Source: an uncultured Rubrobacteraceae bacterium (GTDB taxonomy: Bacteria > Actinomycetota > Rubrobacteria > Rubrobacterales > Rubrobacteraceae). From it: a DNA stretch of 64,000 bases. Below are positions 8,031-17,994 of the stretch, in pieces. Each line of letters opens with the position of its first letter. The first letter of the stretch is position 1. The stretch is taken from contig CADCVH010000073.1 in the NCBI GenBank assembly GCA_902806085.1, forward strand, positions 1 to 64,000. Reading direction: 5' to 3'. The notes below the pieces were generated by a model that did no database searches, was not told the DNA's origin, and saw nothing but the letters and a program-made list of their open reading frames with translations. A program made the position numbers and the translations under genes.

Positions 8031-8375
8031 CTACCGCTTGCGGCGGTTCTTCCGGCGGCTCGTGTTCGGGTTCGGGCGGCCCTTGAGCGCGCTCGAGACC
8101 TCCGGGTCGCCTTCGGGGCGGGCGGGTTTGGCCGACTGGTTCTTTTTGGCCTGCTCGATGCGCCGGTTTTTGTTGCGCTCGACGAAGGCGTAGACGAACG
8201 TGAAGACGAAGAAGAAGACCACGGCGTTTATGAGGAGGCCCGTGATCTCGGCGCGGTCGCCCAGGCCGAAGGTCTGTGGGAAGGCGACGCCCAGGACGTA
8301 GAACAGGGCGATGTAGATACCGATAACGATCGCCGACCGGCGGGCGGCGGCTCTCCAGTTAAGGCCCTCGAACAT
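8031..8375 (-). CDS. Two-helix membrane protein with basic tail
   Basis: This 114-residue hypothetical protein has two transmembrane helices (about residues 14-33 and 45-66). A long, strongly basic tail ends SRRKNRRKR. ATG 8375 has GAGGAG at suitable spacing and overlaps the 3' end of alr by 17 bases, so it belongs to the alr operon. I do not recognise the family; the basic tail suggests nucleic acid or lipid contact on the cytoplasmic side. Confidence 0.78.
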   Translation of the reverse strand: MFEGLNWRAAARRSAIVIGIYIALFYVLGVAFPQTFGLGDRAEITGLLINAVVFFFVFTFVYAFVERNKNRRIEQAKKNQSAKPARPEGDPEVSSALKGRPNPNTSRRKNRRKR

Positions 8376-9468
8376 CCGTGTAGCTCCTCTCGACGCGCCG
8401 GGGGTTGATCCCGGTCGTTATCTCGTAGTTTATCGTGCCGCCAAGCCGCCCGAGCTCCTCCGCCGCCACTTTTTCGCCGTCCTGCTCCCCGACGAGCACC
8501 ACCTCGTCCCCGGCCGCCACCTCACCGTCCACCTCAAAGACGCAGGCGTCCATCGTAACCCGCCCGAGAAGCGGCCTCCTCCTGCCCCGGATCAAGGCGT
8601 AAGCCCTCCCCGAGAGGGACCGCCTGTACCCCTCCGCGTACCCGACCGGCACCGTCGCGGCGTACGTCGCCTCTTCGGCCCGAAAGGTCAGCCCGTAGGA
8701 TACCCCCTCCCCCGGCAGGAGCCGTCGCACGTCGGCGACGTAGCTCCTGAGGGACATGGCGGGCCGCAGTCCCTCATCGGCCGGGTCCCCCACGTCCCCT
8801 CCCGGGTGCAGGCCGTAGACCGCGATGCCGGGCCTGACGCAATCGTGGTGGGACCCCGGGTGCCACAGAAGGGCCGCGGAGTTCGCCGCGTGGACGAGCA
8901 CGCCGCCCAAGGGCTGGTCGGCGAGCACGGCGTCGAAGCGTTCCCCCTGCAGCCTCGTCGCCTCCCGGTCGGAGTCCGCCGAGGCGAAGTGGGTGTAGAT
9001 GCCGGCAAGTTGGGCGCCCAGGATGCCGCGGGCCTCCCCCACCTCAGAAGGCCCCACGCCCCAGCGGTTCATGCCCGTGTTGACCTTCAGGTGCGCCCCC
9101 AAACCGGGCACGGAGGAGATGCGCCTCGCGCTCTGGACGGAGTGCGCCGTCACGGCGAGGCGGTTCCGGTGGGCGAGCAGGAGCTTTTGCGGGAGGAGGT
9201 CGGTGAAGACCAGGATCGGGGCCGTTATCCCGGCGTCCCGCAGCTCCGCGCCCTCTTCGGCCGTTACGACGGCCAGGGAGTCTGCGCCCCCTTCGATGGC
9301 GGCCCGGGCGACGGGGACGGAGCCGTGGCCGTAGGCGTCCGCTTTTACGACGGCCATGAGCCGGGCGTCATCTGCGCGGCGTTTGAGGGCGCGGACGTTG
9401 TGGCGGACGGCGCCGAGGTCTATCTCCGCCCGGGTGCGGCCCTCGGTGGTGGGGGGGGCGGTCTCCAA
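8359..9468 (-). CDS. alr: Alanine racemase
   Basis: This PLP-dependent fold-III enzyme interconverts L- and D-alanine for peptidoglycan. The protein has 369 residues. K42 in AVVKADAYGHG forms the Schiff base, and the opposing Tyr lies in GVSYGLTF. MNRWGV and the C-terminal TINYEITT are also family-typical. The start is TTG 9468. It lies just downstream of the CBS protein gene and upstream of the basic membrane protein gene, all on the minus strand. Confidence 0.96.
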   Translation of the reverse strand: METAPPTTEGRTRAEIDLGAVRHNVRALKRRADDARLMAVVKADAYGHGSVPVARAAIEGGADSLAVVTAEEGAELRDAGITAPILVFTDLLPQKLLLAHRNRLAVTAHSVQSARRISSVPGLGAHLKVNTGMNRWGVGPSEVGEARGILGAQLAGIYTHFASADSDREATRLQGERFDAVLADQPLGGVLVHAANSAALLWHPGSHHDCVRPGIAVYGLHPGGDVGDPADEGLRPAMSLRSYVADVRRLLPGEGVSYGLTFRAEEATYAATVPVGYAEGYRRSLSGRAYALIRGRRRPLLGRVTMDACVFEVDGEVAAGDEVVLVGEQDGEKVAAEELGRLGGTINYEITTGINPRRVERSYTDVRGP

Positions 9469-9481
9469 GGGGCCCCCCGCG

Positions 9482-9961
9482 TTACCGGCGGGGGTTGAGG
9501 ACGTGGAGGGTCAGGATGTCCATGCGGGTGACGACGCCGCGGAGGGTGTCGTCGTCGGTGACGGGCAGGATCTTGACCCTGTTCTCGGCCATGATGGTGG
9601 CGGCTTCGGCGAGGGTGGCGTCCGGGGAGATAGTCCTGACGTCCCTCGTCATCACCTGGTCCACCGTGACGCCGGCGCTCTTCAGCGCCTCCTGGCGGTA
9701 CTCGTCCCAGTTGCCGAGCGGGATCATGCCGCCCAGGATGTCCAGAAAGCCGGGGGACTTGATGTCCGCGTCGCGGAAGATCAGATCCCCCTCGGTCACG
9801 ATGCCGACGAGCCTGTCGCCCTCCACGACGGGCGTGCCCGAGATGCCGGACTCGGCGAAGGCCTTGATGGCGCCCTCCACGGTCTCGTCCGGCCCGAGGG
9901 TGGGCCATTCCTCGTGCGCTATGTCCGAGACCTTTAGCTCCCGTATGTCCTGCTGTTCCAT
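9482..9961 (-). CDS. CBS-pair domain protein
   Basis: This 159-residue protein consists of two CBS motifs (about residues 10-65 and 95-155), the adenosyl-ligand sensing module. TPVVEGDRLVGIVTEGDL and LPVTDDDTLRGVVTRMDIL are the characteristic beta-alpha repeats. A central insert of about 30 residues (DILGGMIPLGNW) separates the two motifs. The protein is cytoplasmic; no effector domain is attached, so it probably regulates a partner. ATG 9961 has a GGGGGAT-type ribosome site. Confidence 0.87.
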   Translation of the reverse strand: MEQQDIRELKVSDIAHEEWPTLGPDETVEGAIKAFAESGISGTPVVEGDRLVGIVTEGDLIFRDADIKSPGFLDILGGMIPLGNWDEYRQEALKSAGVTVDQVMTRDVRTISPDATLAEAATIMAENRVKILPVTDDDTLRGVVTRMDILTLHVLNPRR

Positions 9962-10005
9962 CCCGATCCCCCTGCTCTGTCCTGGACCAACCCTGCGCCG
10001 CTATT

Positions 10006-10823
10006 CTAGACGGACCGAAGCCCCCCCGGACCCCACCCCCTCCGCACGGGCTCGATGGCGATCGCCTCCCGCGCGTCGAGGTCGAACTCGACGAGGGCGC
10101 CGTTGAGGACCACGGGCCCTCGGGTCTCCACAGGGATGCCGCCCTGTCTATTCCAGCCGTCCTCCGTCAACAGGGCGAGAAAGCCGTCTTTGTCGAACCC
10201 GATGACGCTATCGGAGCAACCGGTCATGCCGACGTCGGAGGCGTAGGCGGTGCCGCCCGGCAGGACCTGCGCGTCGGCCGTCGGGACGTGGGTGTGGGTC
10301 CCGAGAACGGCCTGGGCCCTGCCCGCCAGGTGGTACCCGAGCGCCTGCTTCTCCCCCGTCGCCTCCGCGTGCGAATCGACCAGGACGAGATCCGTCCGAT
10401 CCTCGAGGTCCGTCAAGGCCCCGTCCGCCGCCTCGAAGGCCGACGTTTTCGTCCTGTCTATAAACACCTTCCCGAGCACGTTGACGATCCCAACCCTCAC
10501 GCCGCCCGCCTCGAACGCGCCCCACCCCCGGCCCGGGTGGCGGCCGTCGAAGTTGGCGGGCCGTATCACCCTCTCCTCGTTCTCGAGAAACCCCTCGTGC
10601 CCTTTCGCGTCGAAGGCGTGGTTGCCTAAAGTGAGGAAGTCCGCGACCTCCAGCAGGGCCGCCCCGCTCTCGGCGGAGACCCCGCGCCCGGTGGGCGCCG
10701 AGTTCTCGGCGTTGGCGACGACGGCATCCAGCCCCAGCTCCTCGCGCAGTTTCGGGACGAGGTCCAGGGCCGCCGCGCACCCGGACGGGCCAACCACGTC
10801 CCCGACAAAGAGCAGCCGGAAGG

Positions 10824-10827
<4 letters not shown>
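10006..10827 (-). CDS. YmdB-family metallophosphoesterase
   Basis: This belongs to the TIGR00282/YmdB family of two-metal phosphodiesterases (2',3'-cyclic nucleotide phosphodiesterase activity is known for B. subtilis YmdB). The 273-residue product starts LTFRLLFVGDVVG. It has the metal-binding signatures GDVVG, NAENSAPTG, TLGNHAFD, DSHAE and GTHTHVPT. TTG 10827 overlaps the nnr stop as TTGA, so the two are coupled; the longer ORF start at 10914 runs into nnr. Confidence 0.9.
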
Positions 10828-12334
<1,507 letters not shown>

Positions 12335-12338
<4 letters not shown>

Positions 12339-12727
12339 CGCTCCTTGCGCACGACGCAGACGGCGACGGCGGAGAGCTCGGAGTGGGTGATGGAGAGGTG
12401 GAGGTCCTCTTCGCGGATGCCGACCATGTCGGCGAAGCGTTGGATCTTGCGCCCCGTGATGCGGATCGTCGGGGCCTGGCGGGGCTTGCGGACGACCTCG
12501 ACGCCGTTCCACTGGATCAGGCCGCAACCCAAAGCCTTGGTGACGGCCTCTTTGGCCGCCCAGCGCCCGGCGTAGTGGCGGTCGAAGAAGCGGAACTTCT
12601 CGCAGTAGGCGATCTCGTCCGGCGTGAAGAGGCGCTGGCGTATCCTCGGCGTGCGTTCGAGGGCGAACCTCATCCGCTCGACGTCCACCACGTCCACCCC
12701 GACACCCGGTACCACGAATCCATCCAT
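12335..12727 (-). CDS. acpS: Holo-[acyl-carrier-protein] synthase
   Basis: This Mg-dependent enzyme transfers 4'-phosphopantetheine from CoA to apo-ACP. The 130-residue product has GVGVDVVDVERM (about residues 8-19), where the Asp binds Mg, and WAAKEAVTKALG, where the Glu is the second ligand. ATG 12727 lies 7 bases after a TAACAT box with no Shine-Dalgarno, so the acpS-nnr-ymdB message is probably leaderless. Confidence 0.95.
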
Positions 12728-12734
12728 ACGCCCT

Positions 12735-12740
12735 ATGTTA
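12735..12740 (-). promoter_or_regulatory. -10 box of acpS (leaderless)
   Basis: TAACAT on the minus strand is followed by 7 bases and the acpS ATG. It is divergent from the kinase promoter at 12783. Confidence 0.45.
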
Positions 12741-12754
12741 CGCGAGATCCGTCG

Positions 12755-12784
12755 CCGGTAAAAGGACTACCGGTAAAAGGACTA
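12755..12784. repeat. 15-bp tandem repeat in the acpS/kinase divergent promoter region
   Basis: CCGGTAAAAGGACTA occurs twice in tandem directly upstream of the -10 box of the plus-strand gene. It could be an operator or a slippage product. Confidence 0.85.
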
Positions 12785-12788
12785 TAGT
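12783..12788 (+). promoter_or_regulatory. -10 box of the diacylglycerol kinase-like gene (leaderless)
   Basis: TATAGT is followed by 7 bases and ATG 12796. A tandem repeat replaces any recognisable -35 box. Confidence 0.55.
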
Positions 12789-12795
12789 AGGAAGC

Positions 12796-13674
12796 ATGAG
12801 AGTCAACCCCGACGCGGTCATTATCGGGAACCCCAACTCCGGGCGCGCCGGCGACCAGGATTACCTGGAGAGCCACGCGGAGATCCTGCGCTCCGGGGGC
12901 CTCTGCGTGGAGGTCCTGAACACGGAGCGCCCGGACCACGCCACGGAGCTCGCGGCGGCGGCCGGCGACCGCCTGGTCGTGGCGGCCGGCGGCGACGGCA
13001 CGGTAAACGAGGTGGTAAACGGCCTCTCGCCGGGGGCCACCCTCGGCATCCTCCCCTTCGGCACGGCGAACGTGCTCGCGCGGGAGCTCGGCCTGCCGCT
13101 CGACGCGCAGGAGGCCTGCGGGCGCATCCTGAACGGGGAGGAGACGCGGGTGGACCTGGGCGTCGCCACGGACTCGGGGGGCGTCGAGCGGCGCTTCGCC
13201 TGCATGGCCGGGGTGGGCTTCGACGCGAAGGTCGTCGGCGAGGTCTCCCCGCGCCAGAAGCGCTACCTGAGGGGCCTGGCCTTCCAGGTTACGGCCTTCA
13301 GGGTCCTCTTCGGGAACACGTTTCCGCCCGTGGAGATCACGGCCGGCGACGAGGTCCACGTCGTGCGGTCCGCCATCGTCGCGAACGGCCACTACTACGG
13401 CGGGGACTACCGGGTCTCCGGGCCGGGCCTCCTCACCAGCGGCAAGCTGGAGACCGTCCTCATGGAGCGCGTGGGCTCGCTCCTGCGGCCCGACGTCTTC
13501 TGGGGCATCATCTTCCGCAGGCCCCTCAACTCCAAGATGAAGTCTTTCACGGCGAGGGAGGTACGCGCGGAGTCCGCCGGCGCCCAGGTCCCCGTCCAGA
13601 TCGACGGCGAACTCTGGGGCTACCTCCCCATGTCTTTCCGCGTCGAGCCGGCCGCCCTGAAGGTGGTGTGTTGA
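12796..13674 (+). CDS. Diacylglycerol/lipid kinase family protein (YegS/DagK type)
   Basis: This is a 292-residue ATP-dependent lipid kinase. The N-terminal catalytic domain carries GNPNSGRAG (11-19) and AGGDGTVNEVVNG (64-76), and the C-terminal beta-sandwich holds the VQIDGE motif. The substrate may be diacylglycerol, as in DgkB, or another membrane lipid; this cannot be settled by sequence. It acts at the inner face of the membrane. It is monocistronic with its own leaderless promoter and an imperfect hairpin downstream. Confidence 0.9.
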   Translation: MRVNPDAVIIGNPNSGRAGDQDYLESHAEILRSGGLCVEVLNTERPDHATELAAAAGDRLVVAAGGDGTVNEVVNGLSPGATLGILPFGTANVLARELGLPLDAQEACGRILNGEETRVDLGVATDSGGVERRFACMAGVGFDAKVVGEVSPRQKRYLRGLAFQVTAFRVLFGNTFPPVEITAGDEVHVVRSAIVANGHYYGGDYRVSGPGLLTSGKLETVLMERVGSLLRPDVFWGIIFRRPLNSKMKSFTAREVRAESAGAQVPVQIDGELWGYLPMSFRVEPAALKVVC

Positions 13675-13684
13675 AGGGTGGGTA

Positions 13685-13727
13685 TCAGGCTCCGGGTTTA
13701 GAGGTCTCTCTGATGCCCGGAATCTGA
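13685..13727 (+). terminator. Imperfect hairpin after the kinase gene
   Basis: TCAGGCTCCGGG pairs imperfectly with CCCGGAATCTGA across a 19-base loop, 10 bases after the stop codon. There is no T-tract, so it may act as a 3' stabiliser or a weak terminator. Confidence 0.4.
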
Positions 13728-13835
13728 GGCCTATTCCGGGGTCCGTCGATACGCAATGCGCCGTGAGCCCGGTCCATTCAACGGCGACCGAAGTGGTACG
13801 TCAGGGTCGTCGGTGGTTCCCGGGGGTCTCCGGAG

Positions 13836-14170
13836 CTAGCGGCGGTCTTGCAGGACCAGACGCAGGCCGAGGCAGATCAGGACACCTCCGCGGTGAGCCA
13901 GCCCTGGCCGTCCGCGAACTTCTGGCGGGTTCTCAACCACGATCCGAGGGTTCCGGAGAACAGCGCCTGCGCGCTTAATATCGTCAGGGGAGCAGCGAGA
14001 AGACCAGCCCGTAAACGAGCGCTTGGAGGGTCGTGCCTATCGCCGGGTCCGCGAACTGCGTCAGGTACGCAAGGGATAACACGGCGATCTTGGGGTTCAG
14101 GAGGCTGGAGGCCACGGCCCGGGCAAAAACCTTTCGGAGCGCGATCGGGGCCCCTCCCCCCGCGTCCCGG
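13836..14170 (-). pseudogene. Remnant of a LysE/RhtB-type amino-acid exporter
   Basis: Three minus-strand frames together resemble the C-terminal half of a LysE-family translocator. The first reads LRKVFARAVASSLLNPKIAVLSLAYLTQFADP and stops after VFSLLP. The second continues with SGTLGSWLRTRQKFADGQGWLTA. The third ends LICLGLRLVLQDRR. The NPK motif and the C-terminal glycine/leucine helix are typical of the family. At least two frameshifts and a missing N-terminal half make it non-functional. The degraded state and neighbouring phased Pho-like boxes suggest an old inactivated gene. Confidence 0.72.
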
Positions 14171-14200
14171 GCGCAACTCGTCGTGGCTTCGACGCAGGAT

Positions 14201-14233
14201 CTTAACGGGTCCTTGACGCACTCTTAACGGGCG
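14201..14233 (+). promoter_or_regulatory. Pho-box-like array A (three 11-bp direct repeats)
   Basis: CTTAACGGGTC, CTTGACGCACT and CTTAACGGGCG lie end to end with an exact 11-base period, the spacing bound by OmpR/PhoB-family regulators. The array lies about 100 bp upstream of the AI-2E-type permease gene. Similar phased motifs occur at three other sites up to 22.7 kb. Confidence 0.62.
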
Positions 14234-14333
14234 CAGGGCCTTCGGCGGTCCGCCCCGTGTTAGGGTCTTTTGTAATGCGGACAGCGGCAACGACCAGGCC
14301 CGGCCGTCATCCTGACCCGGATTCGAGGGCCGG

Positions 14334-15377
14334 ATGACGAGGGGGAATCTGTCCGACCGCGGGCTTCTGCGGGCCGTGCTGGTCGCCTTCGCGTTGCTGG
14401 CGGTCTGGCGCTTCGCGGCGGCGGTGGCCACGGTCGCGCTCTTGCTCGCGACGGCGCTTCTTTTGGCCGTGGCGCTCTCGGCGCCGGTCGAGGCGCTACA
14501 CCGCAGGAAGGTGCCGAGACCGGCCGCCGTGGCGGCCATAGTCGTGGTCGTCCTGGCCATCCTGGGGGTCGTCGGCTACCTGCTGCTGCCGACCCTCGTC
14601 CGAGAAGTGGCGCTGCTCGCGTCCTCGTTGCCGGATGCCGTACAGCAGCTCGTCGAGCGGGTGAGGGAGCTGGCGAACAGGTTGGGGGTCAAGATCGGCG
14701 GCGGGAGCGGCGGCGGGATCTCGCCGCGCACCCTGGCGAACGCCGCGCGCAGGGTCCTCGGCGGCCTACTCGGCCTCTTCGGCGGGCTGGCGTCCCTCTT
14801 TACAGCGCTGCTCGTGCTGCTCTTCGTCCCCCTGTACCTCACGGCGATGCCGGAACCGGTGTCGGACTGGGTGGTGAGGCTGTTCCCGCCGGAGAAGAGG
14901 GCGAAGGCGCGGGAGACGCTTTCCGAGTCCCGCACGAGCCTGCTCGGCTGGCTGCAGGGACGCCTGTTCTCGATGGTCGTGGTCGGGGTCCTCGCCACCG
15001 TCGCCCTTTACTTTATAGGCGTGCCGGGCGCCCTCTTTCTCGGCGTGTTCTCGGGGCTCGTCGCCTTCGTGCCCATAATCGGCTCCGTGGCGGGGGCTAT
15101 ACCGCCCCTGATCCTCGCGTTCGCCGGCAACCCGTGGGACGTCTTGTGGGTCCTGCTGGCCTACCTGGCGATCCAGCAGGTAGAGAGCAACCTGCTCACA
15201 CCCATCGTGATGCAGAAGGCCGTCTCCCTGCACCCGGTCGTCGTCATAGCCTCCGTCACGGTGGCGGGTGCGGCCTTCGGCGTCCTGGGCGCCCTGCTCG
15301 CCGTCCCGGCCACGGTCGTGGCCGGCATCCTGATCCAGAAACTGTGGTTCGAACGCCTGGAAGGTTCCTCCGGATAA
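14334..15377 (+). CDS. AI-2E family transporter (PerM/YdiK type)
   Basis: This 347-residue integral membrane protein has about eight hydrophobic segments and a soluble amphipathic insert (about residues 90-140). The conserved C-terminal half contains GLVAFVPIIGSVAGAIPP and QQVESNLLTPIVMQK. Family members export autoinducer-2 or act in Na+/H+ or small-molecule transport, so the substrate is open. ATG 14334 follows phased Pho-like repeats by about 100 bp. It converges on the ZIP-like gene, with a palindrome between them. Confidence 0.9.
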   Translation: MTRGNLSDRGLLRAVLVAFALLAVWRFAAAVATVALLLATALLLAVALSAPVEALHRRKVPRPAAVAAIVVVVLAILGVVGYLLLPTLVREVALLASSLPDAVQQLVERVRELANRLGVKIGGGSGGGISPRTLANAARRVLGGLLGLFGGLASLFTALLVLLFVPLYLTAMPEPVSDWVVRLFPPEKRAKARETLSESRTSLLGWLQGRLFSMVVVGVLATVALYFIGVPGALFLGVFSGLVAFVPIIGSVAGAIPPLILAFAGNPWDVLWVLLAYLAIQQVESNLLTPIVMQKAVSLHPVVVIASVTVAGAAFGVLGALLAVPATVVAGILIQKLWFERLEGSSG

Positions 15378-15406
15378 AGGGTCTTCCCGAAACGCGGGGG
15401 CGACAA

Positions 15407-15429
15407 GGCCCGAGGTCGGGACCTCGGCC
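15407..15429. terminator. Palindrome between convergent genes
   Basis: GGCCCGAGGTC is followed by GG and GACCTCGGCC, a near-perfect palindrome between the 3' ends of convergent genes. It could terminate in either direction but has no T-tract. Confidence 0.45.
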
Positions 15430-15457
15430 GATAGCCGACCGCCAAAAGCCGTCCTCC

Positions 15458-16222
15458 TTAGAAGGCCACCAGCAGGACGGCGGCGTAGGCGGCGGCCCCG
15501 AGGGCGAAGGCCCAGAACCGGCTCCCGCGCTCCTCCGGCAACTCCTCCTTGAGGACGTTCATGATCACGCCCCCGGCGAGAAAGGCGAACAGCACCGCCA
15601 GGGCGGCCTCGGAGATCCCCGACAGGAGCCCCACGACCCAGCCCACGAGGATAGCCGCGGCCAGCACCCAGCGCCCGGCCCGGTCGTAGGCCCCCTCGTG
15701 GTCCTCGCGCAGCCCGAAGTCGTTGACCACGAAGTGAACGCCCATCGCGAAAGCGAAGAGGACGAGGCTACCGAAACCCGGCTCCTCCCGGTGGAGCATC
15801 AGGTAGCCGATGAGGGCATTGTAGAGGGCGAACGACCCCGTGTGCAGCCAGAAGACGCCCCTCCCGGTGGCGTCTCCCTTGCCCCTTCGCCGCCTCCCTC
15901 CGCGCGACACCTTCGCGGCCCGTTCGAGCCCGTAGAACGTTGCGAGGCCGACGAGCGCCACGAGGTAGACGTGGTACTCGAGGAACGAGAAGCCCTCCCC
16001 GACGGCCTCGCGCAGGGCCTCCTGCTCCTCGGCGAGGTCCGGCAGGAGGTGGACGAAGACGTAGGCCGCGGAGACGCCGCCGGCCGCGGAGAGCCAGCGG
16101 CTGCGCGGCGAGGCGCTCGGGAAGCGCATCCTCCCGGAGAACAGGTGCACCAGGGCCAACCCGGCCGTCAAGAGCAAGGAGAGGAACACCAGCGTCGCAC
16201 CCGGGCCCACCCCGAGGGTCAT
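15458..16222 (-). CDS. ZIP-like integral membrane protein
   Basis: This 254-residue protein has seven to eight hydrophobic segments. Polar or charged motifs inside helices resemble ZIP metal transporters: VFVHLLPDLAEEQ, FAMGVHFVVNDFGLREDHEG, and GGVIMNVLKEELPEE near the C-terminus. A basic loop (SRGGRRRRGKG) splits the two halves. Metal transport is plausible but not certain; it could be a related conserved membrane protein without transport function. ATG 16222 follows GAAGG closely. Confidence 0.68.
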   Translation of the reverse strand: MTLGVGPGATLVFLSLLLTAGLALVHLFSGRMRFPSASPRSRWLSAAGGVSAAYVFVHLLPDLAEEQEALREAVGEGFSFLEYHVYLVALVGLATFYGLERAAKVSRGGRRRRGKGDATGRGVFWLHTGSFALYNALIGYLMLHREEPGFGSLVLFAFAMGVHFVVNDFGLREDHEGAYDRAGRWVLAAAILVGWVVGLLSGISEAALAVLFAFLAGGVIMNVLKEELPEERGSRFWAFALGAAAYAAVLLVAF

Positions 16223-16266
16223 CCTTCGGCGGAGAGCTTCGTGGTCACGCCGTGGGACCGTCCGTT

Positions 16267-16304
16267 CGGGACCCCGCCCGGCACGGGGTTCGGGCGGGGT
16301 CCCG
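16267..16304 (-). terminator. Strong GC hairpin downstream of the binding-protein gene
   Basis: A perfect 14-bp inverted repeat (CGGGACCCCGCCCG / CGGGCGGGGTCCCG) has a 10-base loop. The flanks CCGTCC and GGACGG extend the stem with a bulge. It lies about 150 bases after the stop of the ABC substrate-binding protein gene. Confidence 0.7.
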
Positions 16305-16453
16305 CGGTACGGACGGGCCTGCCCCGGGTGCTTGGTGAGATCTCCACTTGTTGCGTCCTCACTCTCTTGCCGCCACGCTGCGGCATCCTACCCGGCACCG
16401 GGGGTCCACATCCCGGGCGAACCGGCGGGGAAGGCCCCTGCGGACGGTCGTCC

Positions 16454-17803
16454 CTAGGCCTGGTCCACGATCTCCTGCAGCTCCCTGTCCAGCGTGTTGG
16501 CGGCCTCCTCCGGCGACTTCTCGCCCTTGACGCAGGCGTTGAACTGCTCGGCCATCACGAGCGACATGTCCGAGTAGTAGGGGGACAGGGGCCGCGGGCG
16601 GGCGTTCTTTATGGCGCTCTCGCCCAGGGCGATAACCGGAACCCCCTCGACTATCTCCTCGTCGTCGTAGAGGGCTTCGAGCGTCGGCAAGAACGAGCCG
16701 TTCAGCGCCCGGAACTTCTGCTGCTCGGGGGCGATGGCGAACCTCACGAACTCGTAGGCCGCGTCCTTCTCCTCCTCGGATGAGGCGTCGTTCAGGTAGA
16801 AGTTCCAGCCGCCCAGGCCGCTGAAGCTTTGCCGCCCACCACCGGCCACCGGCAACGGGGCGACCCCGATCTGGCCGGGTTCGATGTTCGACTGCCCCTC
16901 CTCGGAGGCAAGCGCGTACATGTAGGGCCAGTTGCGGCAGAAGACCGCCCGGCCGTTCAGGAAGGCGGCCTGGCACTCCTGCTCGGCGTAGGTGGAGACC
17001 GCCCGGGGCGCCACGCCGCTCTCGACCATGCCCCGCTCGATGCTCAGGCCTTCCACGGCGCGCGGGTCGTCAACGACCACCCTCTCGGGGTCGTCCCGGT
17101 CCACGACGTCGCCGCCGGCGGTCCAGATGTACTCCAGGCCGTTGACGGTGCCGCCCTCGTACTCCGCGGCCTGGAACACGAAACCGTCCTCGGCGTCGGA
17201 CTCCCGGGTAACCCTGGTCGCCTGCTCCTCGAGCTCCTCCCAAGTCTCCGGGGGCTCCGAGAAACCGGACTCCTCGAGCAGGTCCCTGCGGTAGTAGAGC
17301 ATCCCGGCGTCCGTGAACCACGGTACGCCGTAGACCCCGTCCTCGTAGGTGCAGGACTCGACCGGAGCCGGCAGGAAGGCCCGGCGTTCTTTTTCGGTGA
17401 AGCGGTCGGAGAGGTCTTCGATCCAGCCGTTCGCCGCGAACTGCGCCGGCCAGACGACGTCGCCCCCGATCAGGTCTATCTCCCCGCCGCCGGCCTGGAA
17501 CTCCGTCTTCACCTGGTTGAAGTATTGGCCGGTGTCGGCGGCCATCACGCGGTACTTCGCCCTGTAGCGGCCTTCGAACTCTTCGTTGAACCGGCGGACT
17601 ATCTCCTCGAGGCTGCCGGAGTTGTCGGGCCCGAAGGAGAAGGTGAACTCGGTGACCCCCGACCCTCCCTGGCTTCCTCCGCCGCACCCCGCCGCCCCGA
17701 GCAAGGCCGCCCCCGCCAGGGCCGAACCCCCGACCTTCAAGAAGCTTCTTCTGCTCAGCCCCCTGCCTCCGGGTACCTGACGTTGCAAGTTTGCCTGCCG
17801 CAT
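16454..17803 (-). CDS. ABC transporter substrate-binding lipoprotein (family 1, sugar-type), Tat-exported
   Basis: This 449-residue extracytoplasmic solute-binding protein has the sugar/glycerol-phosphate fold (MalE/UgpB class). The N-terminus has a Tat motif RRSFLK (18-23) and a lipobox ending at C40 (LGAAGC). Aromatic-rich binding motifs such as VYGVPWFTDAGMLYYRRDLL and FSGLGGWNFYLN are typical of the family. No permease or ATPase gene is adjacent, so it is an orphan component here. ATG 17803 has GAGAGGAG upstream. A phased Pho-like array precedes it, so a phosphorus-containing ligand such as a glycerophosphodiester is a possible but unproven substrate. Confidence 0.87.
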   Translation of the reverse strand: MRQANLQRQVPGGRGLSRRSFLKVGGSALAGAALLGAAGCGGGSQGGSGVTEFTFSFGPDNSGSLEEIVRRFNEEFEGRYRAKYRVMAADTGQYFNQVKTEFQAGGGEIDLIGGDVVWPAQFAANGWIEDLSDRFTEKERRAFLPAPVESCTYEDGVYGVPWFTDAGMLYYRRDLLEESGFSEPPETWEELEEQATRVTRESDAEDGFVFQAAEYEGGTVNGLEYIWTAGGDVVDRDDPERVVVDDPRAVEGLSIERGMVESGVAPRAVSTYAEQECQAAFLNGRAVFCRNWPYMYALASEEGQSNIEPGQIGVAPLPVAGGGRQSFSGLGGWNFYLNDASSEEEKDAAYEFVRFAIAPEQQKFRALNGSFLPTLEALYDDEEIVEGVPVIALGESAIKNARPRPLSPYYSDMSLVMAEQFNACVKGEKSPEEAANTLDRELQEIVDQA

Positions 17804-17868
17804 GCCGCTCCTCTCCGCGCGCTCGTTACGTCTCCTTCCCGATGTTAGGCGCCGAAAGGGTGGCTACC

Positions 17869-17922
17869 GTTAGCGACGGTAAGGCCCGCGTAAAGAAACC
17901 GTAAGCGCCCGGCAAAGACCGT
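17869..17922 (-). promoter_or_regulatory. Pho-box-like array B upstream of the binding-protein gene
   Basis: On the minus strand, GCTTAC, CTTTAC, CCTTAC and GCTAAC motifs begin at 17906, 17895, 17884 and 17874, a spacing of 11, 11 and 10 bases. A TAACAT -10-like box follows at 17847-17842. No -35 box is visible, as expected for an activator-dependent promoter. Confidence 0.62.
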
Positions 17923-17985
17923 CCCGGCAAAGACCGTCCCGGCAAAGACCGTCCCGGCAAAGACCGTCCCGGCATAGGCCGTTCC
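17911..17985. repeat. 15-bp tandem repeat, four perfect copies and one degenerate
   Basis: GGCAAAGACCGTCCC is repeated at 17911, 17926, 17941 and 17956, followed by the degenerate GGCATAGGCCGTTCC. The array sits between the Gmad2 lipoprotein stop and Pho-like array B and shares the GCAAAGACC unit with it. Confidence 0.93.
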
Positions 17986-17994
17986 GGCCGGGGC

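Noticed and set aside
12838-13205. Large minus-strand ORFs antisense to the lipid kinase gene
   Set aside because: Shadow frames; the plus strand has all kinase motifs and a leaderless promoter.
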